Assembly: GCF_033439725.1 (NCBI RefSeq)
Contig: NW_026944398.1
Coordinates: forward strand, 1 to 20,817
Direction of reading: 5' to 3'
DNA length: 20,817 bases
Origin: Neurospora tetraspora
Lineage: Eukaryota; Ascomycota; Sordariomycetes; Sordariales; Sordariaceae
Made by a program: the position numbers and the translations under genes. Positions 1 through 12,212 of this stretch are shown one piece after another (position 1 is the stretch's first letter; every line of letters begins with the position of its first letter). A model generated the notes under the pieces. It was not told the DNA's origin and made no database searches. It was given only the letters and a program-made list of their open reading frames with translations.

Positions 1-2085
1 GTTTGGTGTTGATGTTTGGCCGTGACGCACTTGTTCGTAAGGAACTTGTGCTGTTTAATAAGCGAACAAAAAGCAACAACCACGACAACAACAAAACCTT
101 CCTATAACCAGTCAACAGTGTATCACCGATTCTCGCAAAAACCTGATGGTGATGCGGTCTGTCGCGGAAATACCTACACACAAGACGAACCAGAGACGGG
201 CGATACGAAACTGTGCATGAGCTTTCTGCGCCCAAGATTGGCCAATCTTAACTTTGTTCACACCAGCACACGCAACCACTTTGCACCTGCCCCACCATGT
301 TCGATGGGGAACCAAGCTTTTAAATTGAAATCGGTCATGGCCCCATCCGATCTCCATGCATTTGCAACGACACGTCTTGTTCGCTAACACTGTGCAGCAC
401 AGCATTGAGCATTCGTTCAATCAACAAGTTGAAGCCGCCAACCACGGGATTTACATACCTATTGGGTGGTCGGGACGCAAAAAAGACGTGAATCACGGCA
501 TGAAAAAGCAACTCGATGTTTCCCGCTTCTGGAAATCTCCAAATGGGGGTTTTGTTATTGCCGGTCATCATTTATCACATCCTGTTGAATTAACCAATTG
601 GCACGGACCAATTTCCAGAAGTGCCCCTTTTTCTTCGTTACGTTCACACCCCTAATTATAGAAAACAGGGGGTCCAAGTACCTACGGGGTTCCCGGTTTC
701 TGAAGCGTTTTGCCTGGGAAAGGAGGTGCAGCGTCGTTCATCGCATGCCAATTTGTCGCCCGACGGGAATGGAAGTTACAAGCAGAACACAGACCGCCTA
801 GCCGTAGCAACGGGAACACTTTGTCCACCATCCATCGTCATCGCCAAACAAGAGAAAAAAAAGGTTGTTGGATTCACGATAGACATGAAACTCCGATCTT
901 ACAATGTGCGCTACATACCTTACCGCTACGCCTTACGCAGCAGGCAAGCAGACGGGCAGCAGATCACACTACTGCCAAGTACCGGCAGTGCATACCACAG
1001 TAACTTTTGGGCAATCACTTCCATCGCATAGAACGCCAAACAGACGTCATGTCATGTCCCTGTGACGGATAAGCAGACAGGTCGGGTCTGGACGTGCGCT
1101 GTCGACTTGTCAGAGCAACCTTTCTGGCTTTTTCAACCTAAAAAAGTTCAAATGAAATCCAAGAAAGATCGCCTTCGCCTGGATCGGCCTTAAACTCAAG
1201 TCAAATCATTCAAGCTCGTGGATATCAAGATTCAAGAAAGCGAACAAGCTTCATACTGATCAACACCAGGCTCGTTCGCTCGCTCTCGACCGACCTCGAC
1301 CGGGATAAAAGGATGATGCTCTGGCCTGTTGTGCCTGGCCAAACATCCGAGTTGATGATGATCTTCTCTCGATGACATCCTTCTCTTACGGAAACAGTTA
1401 CAGCGTCCAGGCGTTGAAACGAGACGGGTAACGGGACAAGGAAAAGGGACAGGAACCATCCCGTTCTGATGTATCCCAGCATGCCAGCATCCAGCATCCC
1501 AAACAACCTTGAGGACCTCATGGTTCGTCATCTATCAAGACCATGTAATGTTTCAACGAAAAGTCGTCGTTCCCTGGGTTCCAGACCTTTTCGTCCGTTC
1601 CGTTGACTCGTTGAGCCCCCGACTCCCCGACCCTCGGGCCCTTGATGCCAAGACATATTGCTGCTTTGATGTATAAGTAAGTGGTGGTTGGTATCAGATA
1701 TATAAGTTGAAGGATGAGCCTCAATCCTCAGTCGTCTCAAAAGGAGGCCCGAGACGGGTAGACCAGAAGGAGGCCTTGTGGACGGTCAAGTTCAGCTACC
1801 TGCTGCTGCTGCTGTGCAACCTACCACCCTACCCACATATTAGTATCCATGTCCATGATCTTGACAAGAAACGAACGGATTTAAGCTCGGGTGGCTACTC
1901 ACTCATCAGTGGCAAGCAACTCGGTAAAACAGTTCATATGAATGGCAAATCTTCAATTTTCTTGCCCGTCGTTTGCGAGGACTCGGCTACAAACAACATC
2001 CGCGGGGTTAGGGTTGATGAAGCTAGGTCGTCGTCAAAGCACTTGCATGCAAGTATGTTGTCGTTCCTACAGCCAGCACTCACTT

Positions 2086-2118
2086 ATATACATACATACA
2101 TACATACTACATACATCC
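2086..2118. repeat. TACA-type microsatellite
   Basis: A run of TACA/CATA units, slightly interrupted near its right end. An AGGT run follows about 70 bp later at 2189-2203. Both are simple-sequence repeats of a kind common in Sordariales intergenic DNA. No function is suggested. Confidence 0.85.
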
Positions 2119-2406
2119 ATCGCCCGTGCTCGTACGTGCGTATACAAGTCAAAGAGGGGGTGCAAACTTTCTTTTCATCCTACCAGATGTAGGTAGGTAG
2201 GTGTTCATCTGGACATTTTTTCATCCCATCTCAACTTACATCTGTAATCCACAATTGCATCGGGAAATCTCCCAACGTCTCCGAACCAACGACGACATCC
2301 GTTCATCTCTATCTTACCAGACAACCAGACAACCGGGCAGATCTACCCCTAGACTACACCCCAAAGGTTTGACGCTGAGAACCTCAGCATAGCCGCGCGT
2401 TGTGGT

Positions 2407-2430
2407 GCGTGGCCTGCGTGGCCTGCGTGG
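2407..2430. repeat. 9-bp tandem repeat (GCGTGGCCT)
   Basis: Two full copies of GCGTGGCCT followed by a partial third copy. It is GC-rich and lies about 120 bp left of the long G run. Confidence 0.75.
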
Positions 2431-2552
2431 GTGCTCCAGTCTCATGCTAGGTTGATCATTGATGGCGATCAATTTACAATGATGACCAATCTTTGTCCTC
2501 CTAAGGGCACGAGAAGAAGAAGTGATATTCCGTTCCGCGTTTTGGATTACCA

Positions 2553-2805
<253 letters not shown>

Positions 2806-3005
2806 ACAAGCCTCTGCCTCTTAATTTCAAAGAGAAGACGTTACACGTAGAAAGATTGGACGGAGTTGAACAGTTCCAGAGAAACAAGCTCTTTCAGATG
2901 TGGCTCTTGAGTAAATATAAACATATATAGTACATACTGAGATGACAATCCATGACGCGTTTGTCCGGTATTCTACGTCAAGTGAAGTGATAATTGGACA
3001 TCTTT

Positions 3006-3021
3006 CACACACACACACACA
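3006..3021. repeat. (CA)8 microsatellite
   Basis: Eight perfect CA units in intergenic DNA. No associated gene is visible. Confidence 0.85.
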
Positions 3022-3252
3022 TGAAAATCCCTATAGCAACCAAACACACCTCCTTCAGAAAATGCATAAAACCTCATATACCACTCAATGCATCAGTTTA
3101 AAACCCGTTGAATTCGCATTCTACGAACTCACCTTCACTAACCTTCAAGCGTTGCTTCCTAGCCCCACTACCTTACCCCAGACCAGCTGACGACTCAAGT
3201 GTCACTCACACCAACTTCAAAAGGTCGTGTAAGTGGTTGTTGTGTCCCGTCC

Positions 3253-3297
3253 AACTCTGCAAGCTCTGCAAGCTCTGCAAAGCCCAGGAAAAGCTCT
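3253..3297. repeat. 9-bp tandem repeat (CTCTGCAAG)
   Basis: CTCTGCAAG occurs in two tandem copies at 3253-3270, followed by a CTCTGCAAAG copy to 3280 and a detached CTCTGCAG at 3292-3299. On the minus strand it would encode repeating Leu-Gln-Ser, but there is no independent sign that the region is coding. Confidence 0.7.
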
Positions 3298-4032
3298 GCA
3301 GCAACAAACGACGAAAGTTGATGGAGGCTGGAAAAGGCGACAACGAAAAAAGGGCTTGATTCTGGAGTTGTCTAACGGAAGAGGAGAAACGGAAACCAGG
3401 GCAGCCTAAATACCTGGAAGGGAGTGCCGGTGAATGGGCGAGGCTAGTGAATGGCCCAGGGCACGGACTTCCAACAAAAGTGCTGACCGTAACACCCGAT
3501 GAGAGTTGTGTACCTGTAATTGTTTGCTTGTGAGTGAGGTACGTAAGGTCGGTCAAGTAGGTCAAGGAGGTCAGGTCATGCTTGTTTTGTCTTGTCTCGC
3601 TTGCTGCTTGTGGTAGCTTGTGGTAGGGTGGTACGTAGATATGCGAGGTGATACGGAGACTATGTAGGAGGCCGGTTGGGGTCATGGGTTTGGAAGGAAG
3701 GGAAGGCTGTGATTTGTCTGTACCTTCACATGTTGGGGGGTTTTGATGAAGGGACGGGTGGTGGGTGAGCGGTGGTATAGGGTAGAGAGAGTATTTGCGA
3801 GTTATATCAAGTTTCCATGATGGTAAATTCGTAGGCTCTATAGTACGGTTCAACTCGTGCCCTAACGGGTTACTAAGTCGTCATCATATCATCACTCACA
3901 TCGGATACTACCGCGCCAGCAGCGAGCTCGACTCGCCTTCCTCAGGACAAAGCAAAAGCCCCATTCCTACTATCTTCGTTTTTTTTTTCCCAACCCGTAT
4001 CTCCCAACCCCAACTACTCCATACTACTAACA

Positions 4033-5273
4033 TCAGTCCTCCTCAACCCTCCACATATACCACATAAACAAACTCCTATAAGGCCTAAACCTCTCACTAA
4101 TCTCCCTCATCTCCGCCTCACTCATATACTTCCACTTCTTATCCTTTCCGTTCCCTCCCCATTCTTCCCATTCTTGAGTTTCTTAACATCCCTTCCCACA
4201 AACGCCGCCATCCCCCTCTGCACGCCCAAATCGCCCAGCGAAAAGACATCCATCCTCTTAAGCGCAAAGCAAGCAAACATCTCGACGGTCCAGAGCCCCA
4301 AGCCGCGAACGGCAACGAGTTTGGCGACTAGTTCCTCGTAGGGCGCCGAGGCGAGGAGGGAGGCGGATAATTCGCCCGAAACGAATTTGGCGGCGAGGCC
4401 GTGCATGTACTCGGCTTTGCGCTGGGAGAGGCCGGCGGTGCGGAGGGTGGGGAGGTCCTTGGCTAGAACCTGAGAAGGGGTTGGGAAGCGGCGTTTTGTT
4501 GGTGTTGGTGTTGGTTCGCCTTCGGCTGCTGGGTGGGCGGCATCATCTTGCCCGTTCTGACCGTCGTCCTCTTTGGCCTCCTCTTGAGAAAAAGCGGGAT
4601 CGTCGAATAGAGCGACGAATTTGGCTTTTATCGACTTCGCTGCCGCCCCGCTCACTTGTTGAGAAATGATGCTGCTCACCAGACTTTCAAACGGATCGAT
4701 CTGCTCTGCTAGCCCCTCGGGACTAAAGATGCGGCAGGGGTGCTTGTCGATGAGATGCTTCATGCGATGGTCGACGGCGATGAGGTGGGCGCAGGCTTTT
4801 TCGAGGATGTTTTCTGTTGTGGTGTCGTTGTCATCTTTTTCCCGTCGGGGGCCCTAAGCTTGGATGGGGAAAGAAGGCCTTCTTCGGTATCTCTCGGTCT
4901 GATGGGACTGGAAGAGACCACTCTAGAGGTTTGAGGGGAGAGTAAAGGGGCGTTGGTCTTGGTTGGATCGGCTAGGCGGGAGACGGCGGCGGGTTTGGGC
5001 TTCTGAGCAGCGGGAGAGGAGAGGAGAGCTGCAGCGGCTGGTGTTGGGGTCGCGGGTGGTGGTGCTGCCTTCTTTGAGACTTTCCGTTTCTTTCTGCGGA
5101 GTTGAAGATAGTTGTGGTTCTGTTGTTGATGAGGGTGCCGGCTCACCCTCGTCTTCGGCGCTGACCTTCCTCTTCCGGGACTTCGGAGCAGGTGGAGGGA
5201 CTATGGGAGCAGCCGCGCCGTTGGGCTGGGCTGCGGCCAGAGCACTTAACCGGGCAGATCTCCGGGTTGCCAT
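4033..5273 (-). CDS. DNA-3-methyladenine glycosylase (AlkA/Mag1 type, HhH-GPD), frame-disrupted
   Basis: This is a base-excision repair enzyme that removes alkylated purines such as 3-methyladenine in the nucleus. The start ATG at 5273 gives MATRRSARLSALAAAQ; a basic, proline-rich, NLS-like N-terminus follows, containing KRKV. The fungal family motif TNAPLLSPQTSRVV lies near 4960-4920. The core runs through FESLVSSIISQQVSGAAAKS, the helix-hairpin-helix VRGLGLWTVEMF, and GDLGVQRG with the probable catalytic Asp. The usual C-terminus YRSLFMWYMWRV ends at TGA 4035-4033. The product would be about 410 residues. The reading frame changes three times: near 5087-5095 (one extra or two missing bases, in A runs), near 4847-4851 (one missing, G5 on the + strand), and near 4141-4160 (one missing). 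Introns explain these poorly: the best candidates are 46 and 68 nt, with weak sites, and the 68-nt one would remove a conserved motif. The conserved blocks on both sides of each break argue for sequence error rather than decay. Family assignment is sure; the exact protein is not. Confidence 0.9.
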
Positions 5274-6785
5274 CTTCACGGTAGGTGTTGTCAATTGGAG
5301 ACAGTTGAGGGATGTGGTGAGTGTGCGACGAGTGTCGACTCGACCAGGGTGAGTTGTGAGTATCTGACAGTATTCGACTGGCTGTCTCAACCGACCCAAT
5401 GCCTGACGTATGAGTCTCGATTTAACTTGACAGGGTCTCAATTTCATGAACCCGTCGATATCCCCAAAGAGAGTGTAGTGGCAAAACAGAGGATGAAAAT
5501 TTGAAACTTGGGATGCTCAACTACTCCTCAATTGGTAGAGTGTGTAGGCAGTGTAGTTCCCCAAAGGAGAGAACAAAGCAAAGACAAAGTAGCACTAACT
5601 ACACGATAACAGGCACAGGCAGCAGTGTAGCATTCACAACGCGTCTTTGATCGACGTCATGGCCGTCCCGGGTCCGTCGGTGTCGCCTGCTCACGTGGCA
5701 CGGAGCTAAGTCGTGCAAAGGTCGGGAGAAAGTCCGGGAGAAGGGAGACAGGTTGGAGATGTGCAAACGGACTCCAAAAAATGACAAGCAGTTCCTGCAG
5801 AGACGGTGCCGTGTCGGCAGTTTGCAAACTCGTAGCTGTAGCCGATAGGGGGTTTACCAAAAACAAAAGCTTGTCTGGCTTCATTGTGCCCCTGAGAGAT
5901 GCAGCAATTCAGAGGATTTATTACGTATTGAGGCCCTCTGAAAACTAGACAAGTGTTTAGACTTGAGTAATGAATAGGCCTTACATTGAGTGGTATAGTT
6001 TGTGGTGGTTAAACGGAAGCTCAGCTCAGCCCTCATGCTGACTGTAACTGGTTATATAATTATATGGGAAACCTCAAACACGCCCCATGATTGCGGTCCG
6101 GGTTTCTGGCCGGTCAACATGCAGTGCCGCCCCTTTTCCACACCCGGGCCACGTTGATATCAAAGGGTTGCAACGGCGGCTCGAATATTGTTTCCGCACC
6201 TACGGACCGGACCTGGCGAACCTATTTCCACCGGCCCGCAATCATTACGGCGATTACGGCGTTGCAGCATCTTTTGGGAATAGAAGACGGCAATCGGCCC
6301 CGCTCCCGAACTACGCATAAACAACGAGACAAGGCGAGCGAGGGCCAGAGCGCTTGGCGGCGAGCGGAGGGAATTGCACCGACCAGGTCGAGGTGAGGGT
6401 ACCTGGTAGGTAGAGGGGCATCCTTGTCCTGGGGGAAACATGCTAAAACCCGTGAGATTCTGGATCGAGATGATGGTGGAGGGAAGGAGGAGCCCTCGCT
6501 GTCCTTATGTTAAGACTCAAGCCTCGGATGGATGGTAATAAGTATCGGAAACAGATATAATTTGCGCCCCCTCTTGTTGCAGCCATCACAGCACAACAAT
6601 TCTTTTTCTATTGATAGCAAGGACCAGATGTGCAGTGGGCAGGCTGATCGCGGCCGTTGATCGAGCAAATGCTGGAAACCCTCCCCCAAGCCAGTGTCTC
6701 CCCCTTGAGACCGCTCTGAGTGGATGAGAACGGTGCGCCCGGACCATGGCATACTAATTAAGCGGGTCTTTTACCCCCCAAACCC

Positions 6786-6801
6786 GGGGCCCCGGGGCCC
6801 C
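6786..6801. repeat. 16-bp perfect G/C palindrome
   Basis: GGGGCCCCGGGGCCCC is its own reverse complement and sits inside a 19-bp block of only G and C. It lies about 650 bp upstream of the mannosyltransferase ATG. It could form a cruciform or bind a symmetric factor, but its function is unknown. Confidence 0.8.
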
Positions 6802-6867
6802 TGATAGGCTAGTCCATCCTCGACCCCCCCTGAAGTGGACGACGAGGTGGACGGCAGACCCCCCCTG
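6798..6867. promoter_or_regulatory. Cluster of CCCCT (STRE-like) boxes and an 11-bp direct repeat
   Basis: CCCCT occurs at 6798-6802, 6827-6831 and 6862-6866. The last two lie within identical copies of GACCCCCCCTG at 6822-6832 and 6857-6867, spaced 35 bp apart. CCCCT/AGGGG is the core of the yeast Msn2/4 stress response element, and fungi have related factors. The cluster lies in the region upstream of the mannosyltransferase. A regulatory role is inference only. Confidence 0.35.
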
Positions 6868-7456
6868 GTGAGCGTGTACGGTGCGTGCGGTGTCCCTTCT
6901 CGCTGAGAGAGATTCTGGAACCATTGGCGGGCTGGGCAGTGACCCTTTGGACTTTCTCAGCCTCCGTCCGTCCTCCCGTCTCCGTCCCCGTGTTCCCCGT
7001 CCGTTGCTTGAGTAAGAGTTTCGATCCCGACCACACATCAGAATACGCGGACTCAACCGCGTGTCACTTTGCTTGCTTCTGTCTTGTACACTTTCTTGAC
7101 GACCTTCATACATTTGACGACGACGACGAGAGAGCCATTGCTACATTCGCTTGTAGGATCCTCCTTCTCCGAGATACCGCCTTCGCACTGCCTGCTTCAG
7201 GAGACGTGGGCTTTTCCACCCAACCGACACACCCGTAATTTCTCCACGACGCCACACGAATTCCCACGCGAATCTTCCTTTGCTACACCGGGCCATATCG
7301 CATTCCTCAGCCGCTCTACCAAAAGTGCCATTGCCGCTGCGCATCGCATCGTCGACCTAGCCGACAGCTACACGGCTCCCATCTCCAACTTTTAGACTTA
7401 ATATCCTCCTCGACCAGTTCAGCGGGTGGTGCCGAGGGCCACCCCGTTTCACAATA

Positions 7457-8958
<1,502 letters not shown>

Positions 8959-10245
8959 AGAGTCTATAAACGGATTCTCTCTGCATTGACATCCTGTCTT
9001 CACATACCCGATATAAAACGGCGCGGCGGCGAGGGAAAACGCAATTTTTTACATACTGTACGAAAGCCCACGACATACACAGATCAAGATTCATCGAATG
9101 TTTCGCCAGCAGCGTGGTGACAGGCCGGCGTTATGGGAAGGGGTACGGCGGGACGGCTCGGATATTTTTCTCTTCGTTTTACAAACAATTTCCAGTCACA
9201 CTACTCGAAAACCCCCAGCTCTTCCACCAGCCGCCTCCCTCCCCGAGCTCGCGCGCCAACCGTATCTCGCTCGAACGCGGCCGATAAACCCGGGTCAGCT
9301 TCCGGTAGCCGGTAACCGCTACCACATCATAATGAGCAGAAACGCACACAACAGACGAAGAAACGTGTACAGGAAGGGTCATCGAAAAACCACCGGTTAA
9401 TAAAGCATTTTGGTTAACGTACGTAAAGAGGAGGGACGAGGAAAAGTGATGAAAGAAAGAAAGAGGCATGTGTATACATCATGAAGTTTTCTTTGAATGG
9501 ATAAACCAAAAGTTGTGTTGGGCTTAGAAAGGAGTGTGTGGAAGAGGCAGTGATGGAGGCAGCGAGACAGCCAAGCCCACTCAAGCGGACGTCCTTTTCT
9601 CCCTCCTCCTCTCAGCGAGCTTTTGGTTGCCTGGTTTGGTTGGACGGTTGGCTGGCAGGTCGGTTGGTTTTTTTTCCGAACTGGTAAAACGGAAAGAAAG
9701 AAAGAAGAATGAAGTTAAGACATAATATACTATACTTATTTTCCTGTTTACACAAACTCTTTTTGTACCTTCTTGTTTACAGACAGAGAGAGTCATTGCT
9801 TATCCATAGAAAAAGGGGGTTTGGTGTGCGGATGGTTTTGTTTTTCTTTTCTTTTCTTTTCGTTCTTCTTGTTGTAGGATAGTTTACTCCTTTTTTTTGT
9901 TTACACTTGTTCAACTTGTTAACGTAGTAATGAGAGTCACGGTTCCTTCTCATGAGGGACTTGATATACATATCACGCCATCTATACTGCCTTGTCACTT
10001 GCTTAACAAACTTGGAGATGATCGAAAACTGGTTCGAGACTTCAACACTTCGACCTCCGCCTGGTATGAAGTTTGGCCCCTGACCATGGCTACCGAATGT
10101 TGGCCACGGATACTCATCTCTACAAATAGTATCCGCAAGCTGAAAAGCAGGCTGAGCCCACTAGGACGTTCAATATGACCTCCTTAGAACACTCAAGAGT
10201 TGGGTTAACGTGACTCAGCTTTGTAGGAAGTGTAAACTTGACTAG
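8959..10245. other. Intergenic region downstream of the mannosyltransferase
   Basis: I see no gene here. The stretch contains the 3' flank of the mannosyltransferase, a pyrimidine run with TTTTC units at about 9836-9861, and AT-rich sequence. Open frames are short and unlike known families. It ends at the foldback element. Confidence 0.5.
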
Positions 10246-10342
10246 GTACCCGTGCCTCGCCCCCACTTTATTTGGACTCGCCGGACTCGCACCACCTAAA
10301 GTTGGTGCTCACGACCGCAACGGCCACACCAGCGCAACGGCC
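10246..10342 (+). repeat. Left terminal inverted repeat of the foldback element
   Basis: A 97-bp arm that pairs with 10561-10657. It carries short internal duplications of CGCAACGGCCA and GGACTCGCC. The single difference from the other arm is a C/T transition at position 10327. Confidence 0.88.
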
Positions 10343-10560
10343 AGGTCAGGGTTAGAGGTGCAGTTTTGGCCATGAATTACCGGTCGCAACATGAATTTCC
10401 CAACACAACAAAAAAGTCATATAAAAAAACGCTAACCACAGGCAATGCATCGCCCTGATTATGCTTCTGGTCTTCGTTTTTTTTCAATTGGTTGTTGGAA
10501 TGCGTTGTGAGCTTTCACCATTTTCGGTATTTGGAATACATTTGCACCTTCAACCCTGGT

Positions 10561-10657
10561 GGCCGTTGCGCTGGTATGGCCGTTGCGGTCGTGAGCACCA
10601 ACTTTAGGTGGTGCGAGTCCGGCGAGTCCAAATAAAGTGGGGGCGAGGCACGGGTAC
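10561..10657 (-). repeat. Right terminal inverted repeat of the foldback element
   Basis: A 97-bp arm, the reverse complement of 10246-10342 apart from one transition. The outer end is CGGGTAC. Such near-identity suggests recent insertion or maintenance by gene conversion between the arms. Confidence 0.88.
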
Positions 10658-11534
10658 TTTGAGTACTCCTAGTCTCAACTCCAATTTTCATAAGCTACCC
10701 AAAGCCAATTGGACACTTGAGAACTTTCCAGTGTTAGAAATAAAGCCGATGATCATCGTCGTCTTGGGCAGTTTACACCTCTTCTTCCTGAAACATAACA
10801 GTGGCCAAGCATATAACAGGCAGCCATGACCGTTATCTCTCGTTCTCCCTGATGGGATACAGAGTCATTAAGCATTGAGTGGAGTTGGTCATATCTACAA
10901 TTCATACACTTATTCAACGTACAACACCAGCAACACTAGGTATCAGCTCTCTTCCATCTCTTCCCTCTCTTCTCCTCTGTCTCTGCTTTGAAAAACCCAG
11001 GATAAAGTCTATTGCCCATTTTCTTCTATGTGTATAGGTAATTCTTTTCTCCCGTGGTCTTCACCACCTCCACTTCCTCTCTCCCACTTCATGCGGTTGC
11101 ACGAGTCCTGAGAACGCGAGCAAAACATAGACAAAAAGCCTGGGCTCTTGCCCGTTGCCGTCGCATCCCAAACTCCCAAAACACCCCGTCCACCTTTTCC
11201 CCCTTCTCCCCTTCATCCTTTTCCAGAAAGCAATTGGCAGCAAGTTGTCGGGAGTTCCAGGTTCCAGATCGAGGGACGAGTTTTTTTTGCGCGCAATCCA
11301 CTTTATTGCTTGGTATCTTCGGCTTCCAATCCTAGGTAGGTAAGAGTATCCCAGCTTTCCCTTCTTCGGTATTTCCTCTTTCTTTCCCAAGAATCGAAAA
11401 TCATTTTTTCCTTCGAAGTCGGCCAGTCCAGTCCAGTCCACCGCGCGGATAACGGAAACCTCTCCCTTCTCCTCCCTTCCCCCACACTCTTCCCTTTCCA
11501 TTTACACCCTCACAGAAGCCCGAAAATGGCGCGC
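10658..11534. other. Intergenic region downstream of QCR7
   Basis: This contains the 3' flank of QCR7, which is transcribed towards it. It has C/T-rich stretches (10940-11060, 11160-11240, 11455-11500) and three AGTCC units near 11425-11440. I find no supported gene. Confidence 0.5.
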
Positions 11535-12212
11535 TTAGTTCTTGACAATAGTCAGGGTGTCGAGAGCGGCCTTCTCGGCGGCCTCGGCCTCGATCTGCTC
11601 GATCAAGGGGCGGAGGTAGGGGACGTCCTCCTCCTGGGTGGTCCACTCGTTCTTGGGCAGGAGCTTGTGGGTGAGGGAGAGCTGGGTGGCGCGGCGGATG
11701 CGGTAGATGCGGTCGTACGCCTCCTTGGGGGGCAGGCGGTTGAGGGCGGCGAGGACGTTCTCGTCCTCCTCGGAGATGAGGTCGTCGGTGCTGTTGGTGG
11801 TTGGTTAGTTAGTTATGGGCGGTTGGCAGGTCGGTTATATGGTGGTAGGTAGGTGGGTGGGTGGGTGGTCCTGCTCGGGGATGTGGAAGGGAGGGAGGGG
11901 GGAACTGCTGCTAGGGCGCGAGCCATTGAGGTAGAACCGGGCCGAGAGGAGACAGATGGATAGATGTAGGACATGGTGCGATGGTCGATACAGATAGACA
12001 CAGCTACGAGCTACGTCACATGGGTCCCGGTCCCGGACCACGGCTGGCCATCGAGGTATAAACAAACAAACAAAAAGGAAAACAACAAAAACTCACCGGA
12101 GACCCATCTGACGGTAGCCGGCGGCATTGATGTACCAGTTGCTGACGGGCTTGAGCATCTTGGACAACCAGCCCCGCTTAGCGACGGCCTGAGCAAGAGA
12201 AGGGGCAGACAT
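11535..12212 (-). CDS. Cytochrome b-c1 complex subunit 7 (14 kDa, Qcr7)
   Basis: This is a small matrix-side subunit of respiratory complex III in the inner mitochondrial membrane, needed for assembly around cytochrome b. Exon 1 is 12212-12097 (MSAPSLAQAVAKRGWL ... GYRQMGLR). Exon 2 is 11790-11535, ending at TAA 11537-11535. The splice joins CG to C, giving GLRTDDLISEEDENV. The family core RLPPKEAYDRIYRIRRA, HKLLPKNEWT and EEDVPYLRPLIEQIEAE is intact. The product is 123 residues, the normal family size, without a cleaved presequence, as is usual for Qcr7. The intron is 306 nt, with donor GTGAGT and acceptor ACAG preceded by repeated CTAAC sites; it is much longer than the other introns here. 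The start context CATCACCATG is good. This is one of only two genes in the window with no frame defect. It is divergently arranged with the mitochondrial carrier at 13890. Confidence 0.96.
11791..12096 (-). other. Long (306-nt) intron of QCR7
   Basis: On the plus strand it contains GGTAGGTGGGTGGGTGGGTGG at its left end and AACAAACAAACAAA near its right end, where the minus-strand donor lies. Repeated CTAACTAACTAAC just upstream of the acceptor gives several possible branch points. No embedded coding or RNA gene was recognised. Confidence 0.8.

Larger units (their letters stand above)
5274..7456. promoter_or_regulatory. Divergent intergenic region between glycosylase and mannosyltransferase
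   Basis: These 2.2 kb separate two divergent start codons and should contain both promoters and 5' leaders. I see no convincing coding sequence. Notable points are the ATATAATTATAT palindrome near 6055-6066, a G/C-only palindrome at 6786-6801, three CCCCT boxes between 6798 and 6866, and a C/T-rich, ACG-repeating leader at about 7080-7440 just before the mannosyltransferase start. No transcription start can be fixed from sequence alone. Confidence 0.5.
10246..10657. mobile_element. 412-bp foldback/MITE-like element with 97-bp terminal inverted repeats
   Basis: The left arm 10246-10342 and right arm 10561-10657 are reverse complements over 97 bp, with a single mismatch that I can see (C in the left arm against T in the right arm, when both are read inward). 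Weaker similarity continues about 20 bp further inward. Each arm begins GTACCCGTGCCTCG and ends at GCGCAACGGCC, and contains two copies of CGCAACGGCCA-like sequence and of GGACTCGCC. The centre of about 218 bp has no open frame that could be a transposase. Size and structure fit a non-autonomous DNA transposon relic. I could not identify a clear target-site duplication: the flanks are ...TTGACTAG and TTTGAGTA.... The superfamily is unknown. Confidence 0.8.

Noticed and set aside
3206-3853. 215-codon minus-strand open frame
   Set aside because: Its composition is low-complexity and partly made by tandem repeats (Leu-Gln-Ser, Tyr-Leu-Thr). No family motif, intron or good start context supports it.
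4850-5230. Introns of 46 or 68 nt as explanation for the glycosylase frame changes
   Set aside because: Splice sites are weak and branch points absent, and the 68-nt one would remove part of the conserved TNAPLLSPQTSRVV block.
10238-10665. Target-site duplication around the foldback element
   Set aside because: The bases outside the two arms share no clear direct repeat; CTAG occurs near both ends but at different distances.
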